A DNA stretch of 64,000 nt from Opisthocomus hoazin (lineage: Eukaryota; Chordata; Aves; Opisthocomiformes; Opisthocomidae): positions 8,531,379 through 8,595,378 of the forward strand of contig NC_134439.1 of the NCBI RefSeq assembly GCF_030867145.1, in the 5' to 3' direction. The notes below the pieces were generated by a model. That model searched no databases, was not told the DNA's origin, and saw only the letters and a program-made list of their open reading frames with translations. The position numbers and the translations under genes are program-made. Of this stretch, positions 31,955 through 44,800 are shown in pieces (the first letter of the stretch is position 1; each line of letters begins with the position of its first letter).

Positions 31955-31970
31955 GTCCGGGGGGGCCTGA
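31955..31970 (+). CDS. ADAM11: ADAM11 alternative last coding exon (RSGGA C-terminus)
   Basis: An internal GT at 31657-31658 in exon 26 (GGA AG|gtacga) can splice to an acceptor at 31951-31954 with a good pyrimidine tract (cttctgtgttgcag). The joined frame adds Ser-Gly-Gly-Ala after Arg748 and stops at 31968-31970. The tail RGRSGGA equals the canonical mammalian ADAM11 C-terminus as I remember it. Reading through the donor instead gives the YDPAQQGV tail ending at 31684. Total length would be 752 residues. Confidence 0.75.
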
Positions 31971-33575
31971 GCAGAGCTGCTCTGCTCCCCCCCCCCCCCC
32001 AGCGCCTCATTAACAGCAATTAAACGGGGCGCTGCTGCCGAGGAGGAGCGCAGGGGGGCACCCGGGACCCCCCCCCCCCGACCCCCACCACACTGCCACG
32101 AATGTACGGGACCCCCGGCCCCAGGATGAATGTACCCGCGGGGGCGAGCGGGGACCCCCCCAGCCCCCCCAGCCGCATCTTCCAGCTCTGGGGCCGGGTT
32201 CCCCCAATGGCAGGCCAGTATAGCCCAGTACAAGGCCAGTATAGCCCAGTACAAGGCCAGAAACGCCCCCCCCCGACCCAGTGCAGAGCCTGGGGGCTGT
32301 GTGTGTCCCCCCAGATGCTGGGTCTGGGGTGGGGCTCCCTGGGGGCCAGGTCTGCACCCCAAGATGTAACAGACCCCCCCCCAAAGAGGCTCCGCAGTCC
32401 CCAGGGTGGGTCATGCCCCCCCCGCCGCCATTCATGGCTGCCCCCCCCGATGTCCCCAGCAGTGGGGACGGGCACCCATGGGTGCCAGGCTCTCGCTGTG
32501 CCAGGGGCTGCTCCCCCATCCCCAGCTCAGGCAGGTGACCCCCAAACTGGTGGCACTGGGCAGGGGGAAGGTGACAGCAGGGCCCACCCTGGGGGCCGGC
32601 TGTCTCGGGGTGGGGGGGTGGCCCGTGTCACCCCGTCCCCACAGCGGGTGGGGGGTTGTGTCACCCTGTCCCCACGGCACGTGTCACACTGCACAGGGTG
32701 GCTCCACAGGGCCACCCACCCCACGGGGGGGTGGTCCCCTCCATCTCCTCCCTCCCCTTTGCCACGGAGGTGGGGGTGACGCAGGGTGTCCCCCAGACCG
32801 GCCAGGGGCCGGGGCACGCGGTGGCCCCCCGTGTTTTGCAACAGCGCGGTGGCAGGGTGCTGGGAGGTGACAGCAGGGCAGGGGGCGGCCGGACCCCCCA
32901 GGCTTGGTGCTGGTGGCGGCTCCTGGCGTGATGATCGGTGACGGGGTGGGGGACACGGGGCCCTGGGGCCACCGCGGGCACGGGGGGCTCTGGATGACCC
33001 CCCCCATCGCTGTCGGTGTCACGGCCACGGCGCCGGGGTGGTCCCTGCGGCGAGGGGACGCCCTTGACTCAGAGCCAGAAGCCACCGCTGCCACTGGCTT
33101 TGGGGACATTCATATCTCTCTAAATTTGGGGTTTTTTCTTAACGATTTTAACGCTGTACGGCCGAGCGGTGCCGCGGTGCCCGGGCAGGGGTCGCCCAGT
33201 GCTTCCAGAGCCGAGGGGGCAAAGCCGCCCGCCGAGCCCCCCGCCCGGCCGAGCCCCCGGCCCCGTCCCGGCACGCGGCGGGGGCCAGCGCAGCGGGGCA
33301 GCGGGGAGCCCCCCGCCCGCCAGCCCCCCGCCCCCCGCCCCCCGCCTCGCCCCGCGCCACCGCCCGCAGCCGGGATGGGGCCGGGGGTGCCGGGGTGGGG
33401 GCTCCGCCGCCCCCGCCTCGAGCGCCCGCGCCGCGTCGCCCGCTCCCGCTTTGCACGCGCCGGGGAGCCGCCATCGCCACTGCCGGAGCCGCCGCCGCGT
33501 GCTCCTCGCCCAGCCCCGGGAAGGCTCCCGCAACGTCGCAGAACTGATTTACAATAAAGAGTTGGAAATGGGGGG
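31971..33575 (+). other. ADAM11: ADAM11 3' UTR and poly(A) signals
   Basis: No gene is seen between the ADAM11 stops and about 33.57 kb. Candidate poly(A) signals are ATTAAA at 32019-32024 (short 3' UTR) and AATAAA at 33553-33558 (UTR of about 1.9 kb). The stretch is C-rich with long homopolymer runs. A locally CpG-dense block at 33150-33540 gives long open frames on both strands that match nothing I know. Confidence 0.55.
33553..33558 (+). terminator. Candidate distal poly(A) signal of ADAM11
   Basis: AATAAA in acaataaagagttgg. It is the first canonical hexamer after ADAM11, 1.87 kb beyond the first stop. An upstream variant, ATTAAA, is at 32019. Confidence 0.55.
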
Positions 33576-34035
33576 GGGGTTCTGCCTTCCTCCGGCGCCG
33601 GGGCGGGAAGGGCGGCGCTGGGGACGCGTCCGTGAGGGTGCTCGGGTCCCCGGTCCCCCCCGGTGTCCTCCCCGCGCCCCGCGCCCCGCCCTGGCCTGGC
33701 CCCACGGGCTGGGACCCTCCTGGCCTTCACGCCTGGGGGGGTCCCGCTGCACGGGGACAGCGGCGCAGGACCAGTGCCCCCCAGCTCCCTCCCGCTGCCC
33801 GGTTCGGGGCCCTGCACGACACGGGGACACCGGCCACTCCCCTCCCCCCGCCGCAAGGACACTGCCCCATCCCTGCCCCCCGCACGGGACCCGTCCCACG
33901 GCAGGGACACGGGGCAGGTCCCGGTCCCCTCCCCTGACACCCGGGGCTCTGCCGCGGGGTGAGCAGCGCCGGGCAGACGGGGACTCGGGGACGGGTCCCC
34001 AGCTCCCAGAGGGACCCACAGGGTGAAGCACCCTG

Positions 34036-34483
34036 GAGCCCAGCACAGGGCTGCGAGGATGAGGAGGGGACGGGAGCATCTCTCCTCCGAGGAGAGGCTG
34101 AGGGAGCTGGGCTTGTTCAGCCTGGAGAAGAGAAGGCTGAGAGGGGACCTTAGAAATGCCTCTAAATATCTGCAGGGTGGGGGTCAGGAGGACGGGGCCA
34201 GACTCTTTCCAGTGGTGCCCAGCGACAGGACAAGGGGCAACGGGCACAAACTGGAGCAGAGGAAGCTCCAGCTGAACCCGAGGAAGAACTTCTTCCCTCT
34301 GAGGGTGACAGAGCCCTGGCCCAGGCTGCCCAGGGAGGCTGTGGAGTCTCCTTCTCTGGAGATATTCCAGCCCCCCTGGCCGCGGTGCTGTGCAGCCTGC
34401 TCTGGGTGACCCTGCTTGGGCAGGGGGCTGGGCTGGGGGACCCACAGAGGGCCCTGCCAGCCCCTGCCGTGCTGGGATGCTGT
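34036..34483 (+). mobile_element. CR1 LINE 3' copy, plus strand
   Basis: About 450 bp of CR1 ORF2 C-terminus ('[18 protein letters not shown]' segment) through the 3' UTR, ending in gctgggatgctgtga. It meets an inverted CR1 3' end at its tail. Confidence 0.9.
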
Positions 34484-34725
34484 GAATCACAGAATGACAG
34501 CACGGGTTGGGAGGGACCTTGAAGGTCATCTGGTTCCAGCCCCCCCGCCATGGGCAGGGACCCCTTCCCCAGCCCAGGGTGCTCCCAGCCCCGTCCAGCC
34601 TGGCCTTGAACCCCGCCGGGGAGGGAGCAGCCACAGCTGCTCTGGGCAGCCCGGGCCGGGGCCTCAGCACCCTCAGGGTGAGGAATTTCTTCCCAGCATC
34701 TCACCGCGCTCTGCGTTCTGTCACT
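34484..34725 (-). mobile_element. CR1 LINE 3' copy, minus strand (different subfamily)
   Basis: Starts with atcacagaatgacagcac and continues with the reverse complement of a CR1 3' end (ggttggga gggaccttgaaggtcatctgg, then the 'ccatgggcagggaccc' block). Its wording differs from the other copies, indicating another CR1 subfamily. It lies tail-to-tail with the preceding element. Confidence 0.85.
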
Positions 34726-35707
34726 TCGCAGCCGGGTGATGCCCAGCTGGGGCCGGCCTGGCACAGCTCGGCGCTGCCGGGCTCCTTGGCCCAACCGGAC
34801 CGCGCTCAGCACCGCCGGCCGGCTCAGCACCGCAGCCACGAGACGGCTCTCCCAGTCCAGCCCAGTCCACGCGCGCCTGGACTGGACGGCGCCGATGCTC
34901 TGACGTCTCCGAGCTGCTCCGGGGCCACACGTGCCCCCGCGGTCCCCAGCCCCGAGCCGGGAGGACGGAGGCTGAGGACCGAGGCGCGTCGGTGGGGACA
35001 CCGCGCCAGCGCTGCCGCCAGCCCCCTCGGCCCCGGCGCTGCGGGGAGAGGCCCCGCGTCACCCAGCGTCCCCCGGCCCCCGGAGCGCTGCTCCCCTGGG
35101 AACCCCCTGCTCTGCCAGCCGGGGGGGGTGGGATGCAGGATGAGGCATGCGGCAACAACCCACCCTGGGGGGGACACCGAGCCCCCCATCCGTGGGGCTG
35201 GCAGTGCCCCTCGCCCCGCAGAGCCCCGCAGGGACCCGCTCCGGTGCCCCCCAGCACAGCCCGGCATGGAAACCCACCCGGACCCAGGACGTCACGGGGA
35301 GGTGCTGAGCAGCGGGGCCCGCGCGCGCAGTGCAGGGTGCCGGGGTGGGCGAGGACACGCGCTGCCGGCCCTGCCCCGCTTGCAGCACCTCGGGGCTCTG
35401 CCCCCCTCGAGGGGACACCCGGCCCCAGGGATTCTGGCCGCGGGTTTGCCACCAGCCGCGGCTGACGCGTCTCGGGAAGGAGCTGTTCTGGGCTGGTGTC
35501 CCGACACCGGCGCGACGAGCGAGCCAGAGAGACCCCAGAGGCACGGGCTGAACCCGGAGCTGTTGGGGGCCCGCAGGGTCGGGAGGGCAAAACCCGCGGG
35601 TGGGCAGCCCCCAGGGTCAGCAGCACCCATGCCCCATGCTTCGGGCAGGTCCCGCTCACCAGCACCGCTGCCCGTGGGGCTCAGGAGGACACCGCGGTGG
35701 GGTGGGA
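34726..35707. other. Intergenic, no gene seen
   Basis: GC-rich sequence between CR1 copies without recognisable coding similarity. The long open frames on both strands show no domain I know. Confidence 0.5.
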
Positions 35708-36212
35708 CAGAATCCCAGCATCCCAGCATGGCAGGGGCTGGCAGGGCCCTCTGTGGGTCACCCAGCCCAACCCCTGCCCAAGCAGGGTCACCCAGAGCAG
35801 GCTGCACAGCACCGCGGCCAGGCGGGGCTGGAATATCTCCAGAGAAGGAGACTCCACAGCCTCCCTGGGCAGCCTGGGCCAGGGCTCCGTCACCCTCAGA
35901 GGGAAGAAGTTCTTCCTCGGGTTCAGCTGGAGCTTCCTCTGCTCCAGTTTGTGCCCATTGCCCCTTGTCCTGTCGCTGGGCACCACTGAACAGAGTCTGG
36001 CCCCATCCTCCTGACACCCACCCTGCAGATATTTAGAGGCATTTCTAAGGTCCCCTCTCAGCCTTCTCTTCTTCAGGCTGAACAAGCCCAGCTCCCTCAG
36101 CCTCTCCTCGTAGGAGAGATGCTCCAGTGCCCTCCTCATCCTCGTACCCCTCCGCTGGACTCTCTCCAGTACCTCCTCGTCTTGCTTGAACTGGGGAGCC
36201 CAGACGTGCCCG
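35708..36212 (-). mobile_element. CR1 LINE 3' copy, minus strand
   Basis: Starts at the decayed tail (agaatcccagcatcccagc) and reads on the minus strand as CR1 3' UTR and ORF2 C-terminus up to about 36212 ('FKQDEEVLERVQRR' segment). Confidence 0.9.
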
Positions 36213-37930
36213 GCACCAGGGAGCTGCTCCTTGGCCACCTCCCCAGACCACGACCACGACGAGAGGCAGCAGGGCCCCATGCCCAGAGGCGCTCGCCGCC
36301 CCAGCTCGCCGCTTCCCTCCATCGCAAACCTCGCCAGCTCCTTTCCAGCTCCCTCCATCGCTCCACCCAGCTCCTCTGCCCCGAGGAGGAGCTGCCCCGA
36401 GACGCGGAGCACAGGCTGGCTGCGCACTGCAGCGTTCCTGCCCGTCCCCAGGCTCCTTCTCCCACTCCTAACCTGCCAGTTTTACGTTAGAGACCAGGCC
36501 TTGCGCCCAGCGCCCATCCCCGCTCCTCACCCATCGCACCAGCGAAAGGTCGACGCCGTCGCCCACGGTGAAGCCGCAGGCTCCCAGCTCTGTGCCGGGT
36601 GCGGAGATGCTCCTCCGATGGCGGCTGCGAGGTCAGCATCGGCGTTTCGGTTCCGCCGAGGTCACTGGCCGAGCTCTCTCCCTAATCCCGGCGGGACACG
36701 TCCCCCCGTAGCAGAACACACCTGGAAGGACCCACGGGCAGCAACGGCCTGGGGGGTGCGTCCTCTGAGCCGCCGCTCACACGGATAAATCCGAGCCTTC
36801 CCTGGCCCTCTGTTCGCCAAGAGCAGCAACGAGCCTCTGCGGGCGGATCCTGCCCGTCTCAAACACCTGCGATGCGTAAAAAAGGGAAAACCCACTAAAT
36901 CCCTCATTATTGGTAAAACCCAAAAAGCAGAAACCAACCCTTCCGCCGCCACCCACGCATCTGCGCCGTCACATCACGGAAACCCTCGAACCCAGCACGG
37001 CTCCGCTCCTCTGGCGGCGAGGCCGACGACGGAGCGCCTGGCCGCGACGCAGCGAGGCAGGCTCTGCTCCGGGGCTGCGGCGAGGCAGAAACCCCCGGGC
37101 GGCTCCGGGAGGCCGTCGCCGCAGCACGGGGGCCGCAGCTGGCGTGAGCAGAGGGAGGCGGCGGTTCTTCAGCCCTGGTGCTGCTCAGAAGGCCCAGACG
37201 TTCCGGTCAGGTTCCGCGAGCAGAGGGGACGTCAGGCGGCCGGAGGCGATGCTGCCGCGCACAGGGAAACGGGGAGAGGTCGCCCTGAAGGGAGCCTTCT
37301 CCGGGGGATCAGTCACAGGCGAGGGCAAGGAACGCAGCTGGAAAACCCAAACCCACGTCCTCATTCTCCACCCAAATAAACGAAGAACCCGGCCTGATCT
37401 CCAACCACAAACCAGGACACAGGTCTTCCAGCCGGGAATCCCTCCGAAGGCTGACGCAGCCGCACGCCCAGGCGCCGTCCCTCTGCCCCTTGCCCCTTTG
37501 CAGCACTCTGGGCGCACACCCGGCGTGCCACCAACCGGCGCTTTCTGCGCCGGTGACAACGCCGGAGACAGCGCGACTTCTCCCGGCTGTGCCAGCGCCG
37601 TTCCCGAGGTCTGGAGGGGCAGCGGGCAGAGGAGCGAGGGGGTGGGAAGGGCAGGGCCCGCTCCGGCTCCCCCCAGTCCCCCGGCACAGAGCGTGGCCCG
37701 GGACAGAGCAGCACCGAACCCGGCCCTCGCTGCGCCTCGGAGCCAAGGCTCCTCTTCGGTACGGGGAGATTCGCGGGAAATTCACATTTTGTCCCCACGG
37801 AGAGGCTCTGCGGGCAAACGGCTGAGAAGCGCCCGGTGCTCCCCAGGCGAACGCAGCTCCCAGCTCGGTCTCGCCTTCTAAGGGGATTCCACTGTCCAGG
37901 CTCCGGCTGGAAACAAGAAACAAATGAGTG
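36213..37930. other. Intergenic, no gene seen
   Basis: CpG-retaining GC-rich sequence. Open frames such as 36910-37881 (plus) are Arg/Pro/Gly-rich and unlike any family I know. Nothing else is supported. Confidence 0.5.
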
Positions 37931-38428
37931 CACAGGGAATCCCAGCATCCCAGCACGGCAGGGGCTGGCAGGGCCCTCTGTGTGTCCCCCAGCCCAGCCC
38001 CCTGCCCAAGCAGGGTCACCCAGAGCAGGCTGCACAGCACCGCGGCCAGGCGGGGCTGGAATATCTCCAGAGAAGGAGACTCCACAGCCTCCCTGGGCAG
38101 CCTGGGCCAGGGCTCCGGCACCCTCAGAGGGAAGAAGTTCTTCCTCGGGTTCAGCTGGAGCTTCCTCGGCTTCAGTTTGTGCCCGTTGCCCCTTGTCCTG
38201 TCACTGGGCACCACTGGAAAGAGTCTGGCCCCGTCCTCCTGACCCCCACCCTGCAGATATTTAGAGGCATTTCGAAGGTCCCCTCTCAGCCTTCTCTTCT
38301 CCAGGCTGAACAAGCCCAGCTCCCTCAGCCTCTCCTCGTAGGAGAGATGCTCCAGTCCCCTCCTCATCCTCGCAGCCCTCGCTGGGCTCTCTCCAGCAGC
38401 TCCTCATCTTTCTTGAACTGGGGAGCCC
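37931..38428 (-). mobile_element. CR1 LINE 3' copy, minus strand
   Basis: Starts at 'gggaatcccagcatccc' and, read on the minus strand, includes CR1 3' UTR and ORF2 C-terminus, ending in the 'SSRKMRSCWREPS' segment near 38428. Confidence 0.9.
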
Positions 38429-41124
38429 AGAGCCGGAGCCACGGCACCGGCCGCAGTCCAGATGTGAGCAGGAGGGAGCCGGCAGACACGCAGACGCCGG
38501 GGCAGCGCGTGTTCCGACGCGTGGCTGCGGCCGTAACCGCTGGCGTGCGAGAGGGGCCGGTGGGCTGGAGGCACAGCCCAGAGCCTCCGCGCCAAACACC
38601 CCGCGCCGACAGCGGGAAGGGAAGGGGTTTTGCTCGCCCGGCAGCCAGCCAGTGGCCTGGAAACGTGACCGCAGGCTTTGGGGCGCTTCAACTTGGGCTG
38701 TGCAGCCGCCAGCTCTGGGGGAGGGCGAGAACAGCCTGGGGGAAACGGGGGAAACCCAGTTCCTTGAGTCTGTTATGACTGAACTGTACCAAAAAACTCC
38801 CCGAACGCCCTTTCAGCAGCGATCTCCTGCTGGCCAGGACGCCGGCCGCGCTGCCTCGCAGGGCTTTTCCAGCTCGGAGACTGGCGTGGGCCGGCCTTGC
38901 TGCTGCTTTTTGTCAGCCGTCCCTCGAGCGCCGGAGCTGACGTCTGCCAGGGGGAAGCTGTCACCCACCAGCAGCCACGGCGGGGGCAGGCGGGACTGCC
39001 GGACGGCCGCTTGCTGCCGGGACGGCGCGGGCAGGATGGGTGCAGCCCGTGGCACCGCTCGGCAGGCCGAACCCCGGTCAGAAGCGAACCCTCCGCGGGC
39101 CCGTCCCACCTTGCCGGCACCGTCGGAGCAGGGAGGGATGGCGGCCGCGGCGCTCTCCACCGCACAGGTGCCGGCGTCACGGTCCCTGCGCAGGGCGCGG
39201 CACGCCAGGACCCGCAGCTCGCTGAGCCCCGCCTGCGACGGCGGGCGAGACGCGAAGCCCTCGTTCGCTGACGTTACACCGCGGGAGCCAGGGGTCAGAG
39301 ACCGCTGAGTTAAATTGGCATCGGGCAAAGAAAGGGCGCTGCTTTCCTATTTTCCTGAGCTTTTCTTCCTAGTCCTTCTTAAGAATTTAAACTCATAACT
39401 ACAAAACAGCAATTTACCAAATCAGCTCGTCAGCCTCTGAGGATCTCGGCTCTCCTCGCCAGGACACCGGCAGCACCGCGGCGCGCCGGGGCAGAGCAGT
39501 TTACCTACCTCTCCTCACCCCCGCGCTGGCTACCGTCGTTTCTCCAGGATCTCCTTTCCTCTCTGCCCACCCAAACACGCACACCAACAGGCAACGGAAG
39601 GAATCCCGGCACCGCAGAGCATCGCGACTCACCCTGTCGTTAAAGCAGCCGCCAGGTCACCCTGCAACGCTCCCGCTCCAGCCGCTCGGCAGGGAAAGGC
39701 AGCAGATGACCAGGGACGCGGCTGCAGAGCCACGACTCAGCCAGCATCTCGTCGCGCAGCCGGGTGCCACACTCCTGAGCTCGTCCCCTCCCGGACGGCC
39801 CCGCAGCGCCCTGCGCTCCGTCCCCAGCGCAGCCGGGACGCGCCGGGGCAGCGCGACGGAATGGACCCGCTGATGAAGGAGACCTCGGGGCAGCTTGAGC
39901 TGTCTCGGGAAGAGCAGGTTCTGGGGGAGCCCGGGTGTGCAGCTGCCCCGCCTGCCCCCTGCCCCGCTACCGGCTTCCAGCCTCCAGGGCAAGGGGGCTG
40001 TTCTCACCCCGCAGAGCACCGCGGCCCCCAGCTCACCCTGTGGCCCCCGGCACGGCCCCACCACCCGCAGCAGCAAGGACGTCCCTCAGAGCCCCGTGCT
40101 GGGCACTGCGCGTCGTCACACCGCGCCGGGCGGACCGCGCTCACGCTCTGCGCGGGGCAGAGCACCCACCCGTGCCTCTCTCCCCGCACTTCATCTGATG
40201 AACTCGTTTTCTGTTTGCGCCTCTTTCCTTAATTTAGAAGTTCCTCCCTGCTGGAAGGCTCCTGGCCAGGCGGCCTCCATCGTGCCGTCCCCTGGCAGGC
40301 TGCAGGCGCTGCTCCGTGACCCGGCAGCTGCCCAGCCGCGCTGCCAAAGTCCTCAAGAACACCTCTTCTCACCCGTTTGCAACAGCAGCACTTGTGGCCA
40401 CCACCTTTTTAGGGGTCTGGTCCCGAGCGTCCCGTTAACCCACCTCCAGCACCGGCAGGAGGGCTGAAGCGAGACGGCAGCCAACGGGGCAGGGCCGCGC
40501 GCATCCCCGCGCTGAGAAGCCGCTGTGCTCTGGGAGGACGAACGCCGCGTGCCCGCGCCACGCCGGGGCCATCGCACTGGGGACAGCAGCTCCCGTCCCC
40601 AAACCTTCACTGGCTTGACAACATGCCTCTCAGTTCCACGCCACCTGCAAACTCCACTCGTAGGTTTGATATCTGGGGAGGAGGAACCAATGAAAATATA
40701 AAAACATCAAAAATTTAGACAACGATATCGAAACACCTTGGTGTAAAGACCACGAGCACAGCTCCTCCTGCCCTCCAGACCGGGGATTCCCCATTTTCCC
40801 TCCCCTGCTCTCACCACCCACGGCACAGCTCTCGTGCACTGCACCCGGCTTGCGAGGACCACCCACCTCGTCGGGCCGGACAGCGTCTCTCGCGGCGCCG
40901 CAGCAAGGCAGCCCGCGACCGATGTCCCCAGCGTTCGCTTTTAGCACTTCTGTCTGCGCCTTGTGCCTCATCACAAAACTCACCAGGCGGACCCAGCCCG
41001 AGTTCCGAGCGCCTCGCTGCACATCCCCACGGCTCTCTCTGCACCCCAACTTACGAGCGTTTACCGTGGCGGGCAGTGACACCAGCAAAGTTCTCCCTGC
41101 CCTCCTGGAGAACATGGAAAACAC

Positions 41125-41254
41125 ACTCCCAGGGAACCCAGGCACTGACCACTCCCAGGGAACCCAGGCACTGACCACTCCCAGGGAACCCAGGCACTGA
41201 CCTCTCCCACCGCACCCAGGCACTGACCACTCCCAGGGAACCCAGGCACTGACC
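41125..41254 (+). repeat. 26-bp tandem repeat, 5 units
   Basis: Five units of 26 bp, each starting actcccagggaacccaggca or a tctccc variant (unit 4 more diverged). There are no spacers. Confidence 0.9.
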
Positions 41255-41714
41255 TCTCCCGCCGAGCGCGTTCCAGCCCCAGGCCCACAGAAATGCAGCC
41301 TGCAGCTGATGGAACCAAACCGACTCCTCAGCAGCTCCCCCGAGACCTTTCGCAACGTTCCCAAGTTTGCTACCGACCGCGGCGACCCCCCCGCCCCAGT
41401 TTCGGATTCGGGCTCTGTCGGGGCGGGAGGGTCGCGCTCAGCCCCGCGGAAGCCGGCTCCTTCCCAAGGGCCGGACGCCTACGGAGGCGATCGCGTTCAC
41501 AGAACGTCCGACCTACCTGCGAACCGACCGGCAGCCTCCGATTAGCGCTGGATCCCCTTAACGACCCGCGGCGCTTTGCTGCGCAGACTCCAGGGAGCCG
41601 ATTCCCGTCCCGGGGCTCCTCGTCCCTCTCCGGGCAGGCACGCGGGCGGAGCTGGCCTGAGCAGCGGGTACGGCGCTTTCGGGGGTCTCTTCCCTCCATC
41701 GAGAACCACCGACG

Positions 41715-41823
41715 GTCCTGTGCAGCCTGCTGTAGGTGACCCTGCTTCGGCAGGAGGGTTGGACTAGATGACCCACAGAGGTCCCTGCCAACCCCTACTA
41801 TTCTGTGATTCTGTGATTCTGTG
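41715..41823 (+). mobile_element. CR1 LINE, short young 3' fragment with octamer tail
   Basis: About 108 bp from 'gtcctgtgcagcctgctgt' to three ATTCTGTG-type octamers. It begins at the same internal position as the copy at 9250. Confidence 0.9.
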
Positions 41824-44800
41824 ACGACCCACAAACTTCTCCCTGTAACTTCGTATTTTCACAGCATTTCTCAGCAGTGGGACTCACCGCGGCCTCTGGC
41901 GTCGCCCCCGTTAACGCAAACGCTCCAAGGACACAACGCAAACACGCGGAGGAGCCCTGCCACGCGCTAAGGCTCCGTTCTTGGTGCGTGAGCGTCCGCA
42001 GCGGCGAATCGCTCAGCGTCGCAGCGCCGGCTCCCGAGGAACAAATGAAGCGTTGCTGTCAGCAACACAACGCGAGAGAGGGGTTTTGTACCAGCGCTTG
42101 GAGCCATTCAGGCGTCCCGGGTCGCCTCTCCTCACCTTCCTCCCTGCACAAAGCCCGGGGAGTAAGAGCCAAAGGTGATGAGGGAGCTGCGAAACCACTG
42201 CCACGGACGTACAGAGCGACACCTGCCAGTGCCAATGCGCTACCAGAACCTTCCCCCACCCAGAGCAGGCTCTGAGACCACCGTCTGGCACTGGGCTGTC
42301 ACTGATCTCACGTTATGGAAAAAGTTATGAAAAGCCTGGCAAACACTCACCAATGGGAACATTGATTTTCTAGGGATAAGAAGTACTCAGCAGGGAAAAG
42401 AAAAAAGTACAACTCATTAAAGTCACATAATGTCTTTAAATAAGGGCAAGATGAGAGCTGAGGAGCTGGCACGACGCTTCCCAACACTCACAACGAAGCT
42501 AGAACTGCTCACCGCTTGTTTGCTGCCTGCAGAACTGTTCATGGCCAGAGCTCGGGATCGCAGCGTCCATCTGAGCACGGAGCCTACGCTCCTGGCAAAG
42601 CGCCGCACCGACGACGCGCAGGTCTGCGGCGCTCCAGGCTGGGGCTCCGGCACGCGCTGGGGCCGTCTCCAACAACGCAGCTCCCGCTCCCGCTCGGCCC
42701 GGCTGCGTCCGCGCGCAGAGGAGAGCCAGGGCACGAGGCGGCAGCAGCCCCGGCGCAGTCCCAGAGCTGAGCACGGGTAAGGCGCGACGAGCCTGGGGCG
42801 CGACGCTGCAGGCGGGCGCAGCCGGGGGCCGCAGTCCTGCTCCTGGGGAAGCCCCAGGCTGGGGGCCACAAACGGGCGCCACGGCCTTTGGCAAAGAGTG
42901 ACCGGAAGATCCGGCGCAACGCAAAAAGAAAAGGGAGAGGGACAGCACAATCAGAGCCGTACAGAAACCGTTCCGTGGCACTGCTGAGCACCGGCCAGGC
43001 GCCGTTACGTCGCGCTTCCCAGGCGTTCTTCCCCAGCTGTCAGCATGGAATTGACACGACGACGATGACGTCACGCTGGAGAAAACAAAATGCCACTTCC
43101 CAAGGAATGACGAGCTGGTACTTGAAGTCTCCTCCGACACAGAGAAAACGCACGGCAAGCCCCGAAGGAGCAGACGCCCCAGAGCCCCTCTCCAGGCCGC
43201 TGCAGAAAGGCGGATTACGCCCAGCTACACCGTGAGCAGCCCACGGCAAGCGGAGCAGCCCTTCCGGAGCGGCTTCACAGCAACCGCACACCGCGCCCAG
43301 CCCGGCACGTCCGACTCGCAGCGACCGGGCGCCCCGAAAGCAAACGAGCGCGTCTCGGCAATCAGCAGCTCCCAAACGTGGCCTCGCGGCCGGCCGGCCA
43401 CACGCCCGCTGTCACGAGCTCCTGCGCTGTTCACAAACCGAGCCGGCAGAACGGCGTAGCTGCTGTGAGATCGCAGCTGAACGACAGGCAGGAACAGTCG
43501 GCGCCAATATTCAGTCCCCAACCCTTTCCTTCCAAGAGGGAAATTGCCACCCAGAGCGGATCGAACCTGTATTGGCAACACCCAGTACGAAAGAAGCGGC
43601 GGTCTCCTCACCTTGCAGCAGAGGCAGGCACGGTGGGGCCGTCGGCCGGGAGCGCGGCTCGGTGCGCGGCGCTGCTGGAGCGCGGCTCAGGCACTGGGAC
43701 AGACGCGGCACAGGAGCCCCGGGAGACGCTTGCTCCCGCCTGGCGCAGCAGCGGGGGCCACGCCACGCACCCGGGGCGTCCCGGACAGCGCCAGGCGTCT
43801 GCAGGGAGCAGCTGGACCGAGCCTGGGGCGACGGGAGATGACCCCGGCTTTGACGTCGGGGTGCTCTAATGCTGGCCCGTTCCTGAGCACAGGACCAAAC
43901 ACAGCCGTCACACGACGGCTTCTGTGAGACGATTCCCCACGGAACGGACCCCAGGCGAAGAGCGCTGCAGCCATACCCGTCTTCTTCAGCTACGGTTAAA
44001 CGCCTGGGGCATTTCAGAATTTCTTGTTGCAAATTTGTTGTGATACGAAGGCTTCTGCTCTCTGGAACACTTCAGCACGCGCTCAGCTGGCTGCCCGCAG
44101 CCGCTGCGTCGACTCACGCAGCGACCATCGCACGCTGGAAGACAGCGGCGAGGCTCAGTGTCCTCCGGAGCGGCCGAGGCGAGGCAGCAGGAGCCCAGGC
44201 CCCGCCGCGCCTCCCCGGTTATCCCCGTGCCGCAACGTGTGCTGCGCGGCTCCAGCCGGCGTCACGCTGCCCGGGCACGCAGCCGGCGACCCCCGCTGCG
44301 CTGCGCAGCCCACGGGGAGCGTGGGACCCCAGGTAATCCGGCAGCTGGGAGAACACAGACAGCCATGGCCGCTGGCTCCCGCCTCGGGCACCGTCACCGA
44401 CTTCCGTCGCGACCGCCCTGGCCAGGGCTCGGGACGCAGCGTGCTCTGCCGGCGGGAGCAGCGCTGCCCGGGTCTGCACAGCTGCTTTGGATTTGCACTC
44501 TGGACAAACAGCTTGTTATCCCAAGCCCACACCACCGACCGCATCTCGCTCCTCGCTGTCTCTCAGCTGCGTGACACGGCAAACCGCTCCATGCCTCCTT
44601 GGACGTATTTCCAATTTTGAGGCCAAACTCGCAACGAGGGGAAAGCACGGGACACTCACAAACGCCATCTTTTGTGACGGCAAACAGACGGGCATCCAGC
44701 TGCAAGTTTCAAAGGGAGCCGGGCCGCCAGCTCCCGTCTGTTCCTCCGAGAGCCGCAGCTGAATTAGGCCAGCAACCGCTGCACAGCTCCCTGCACAGGA

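Noticed and set aside
36910-37881. Plus-strand open frame of 323 codons
   Set aside because: Arg/Pro/Gly-rich with no recognised family; CpG-rich composition explains its length.
38652-39328. Overlapping open frames on both strands
   Set aside because: No family resemblance, mirrored frames, no splice borders.
41125-41254. CRISPR-like array
   Set aside because: Units are contiguous without spacers and the genome is vertebrate.
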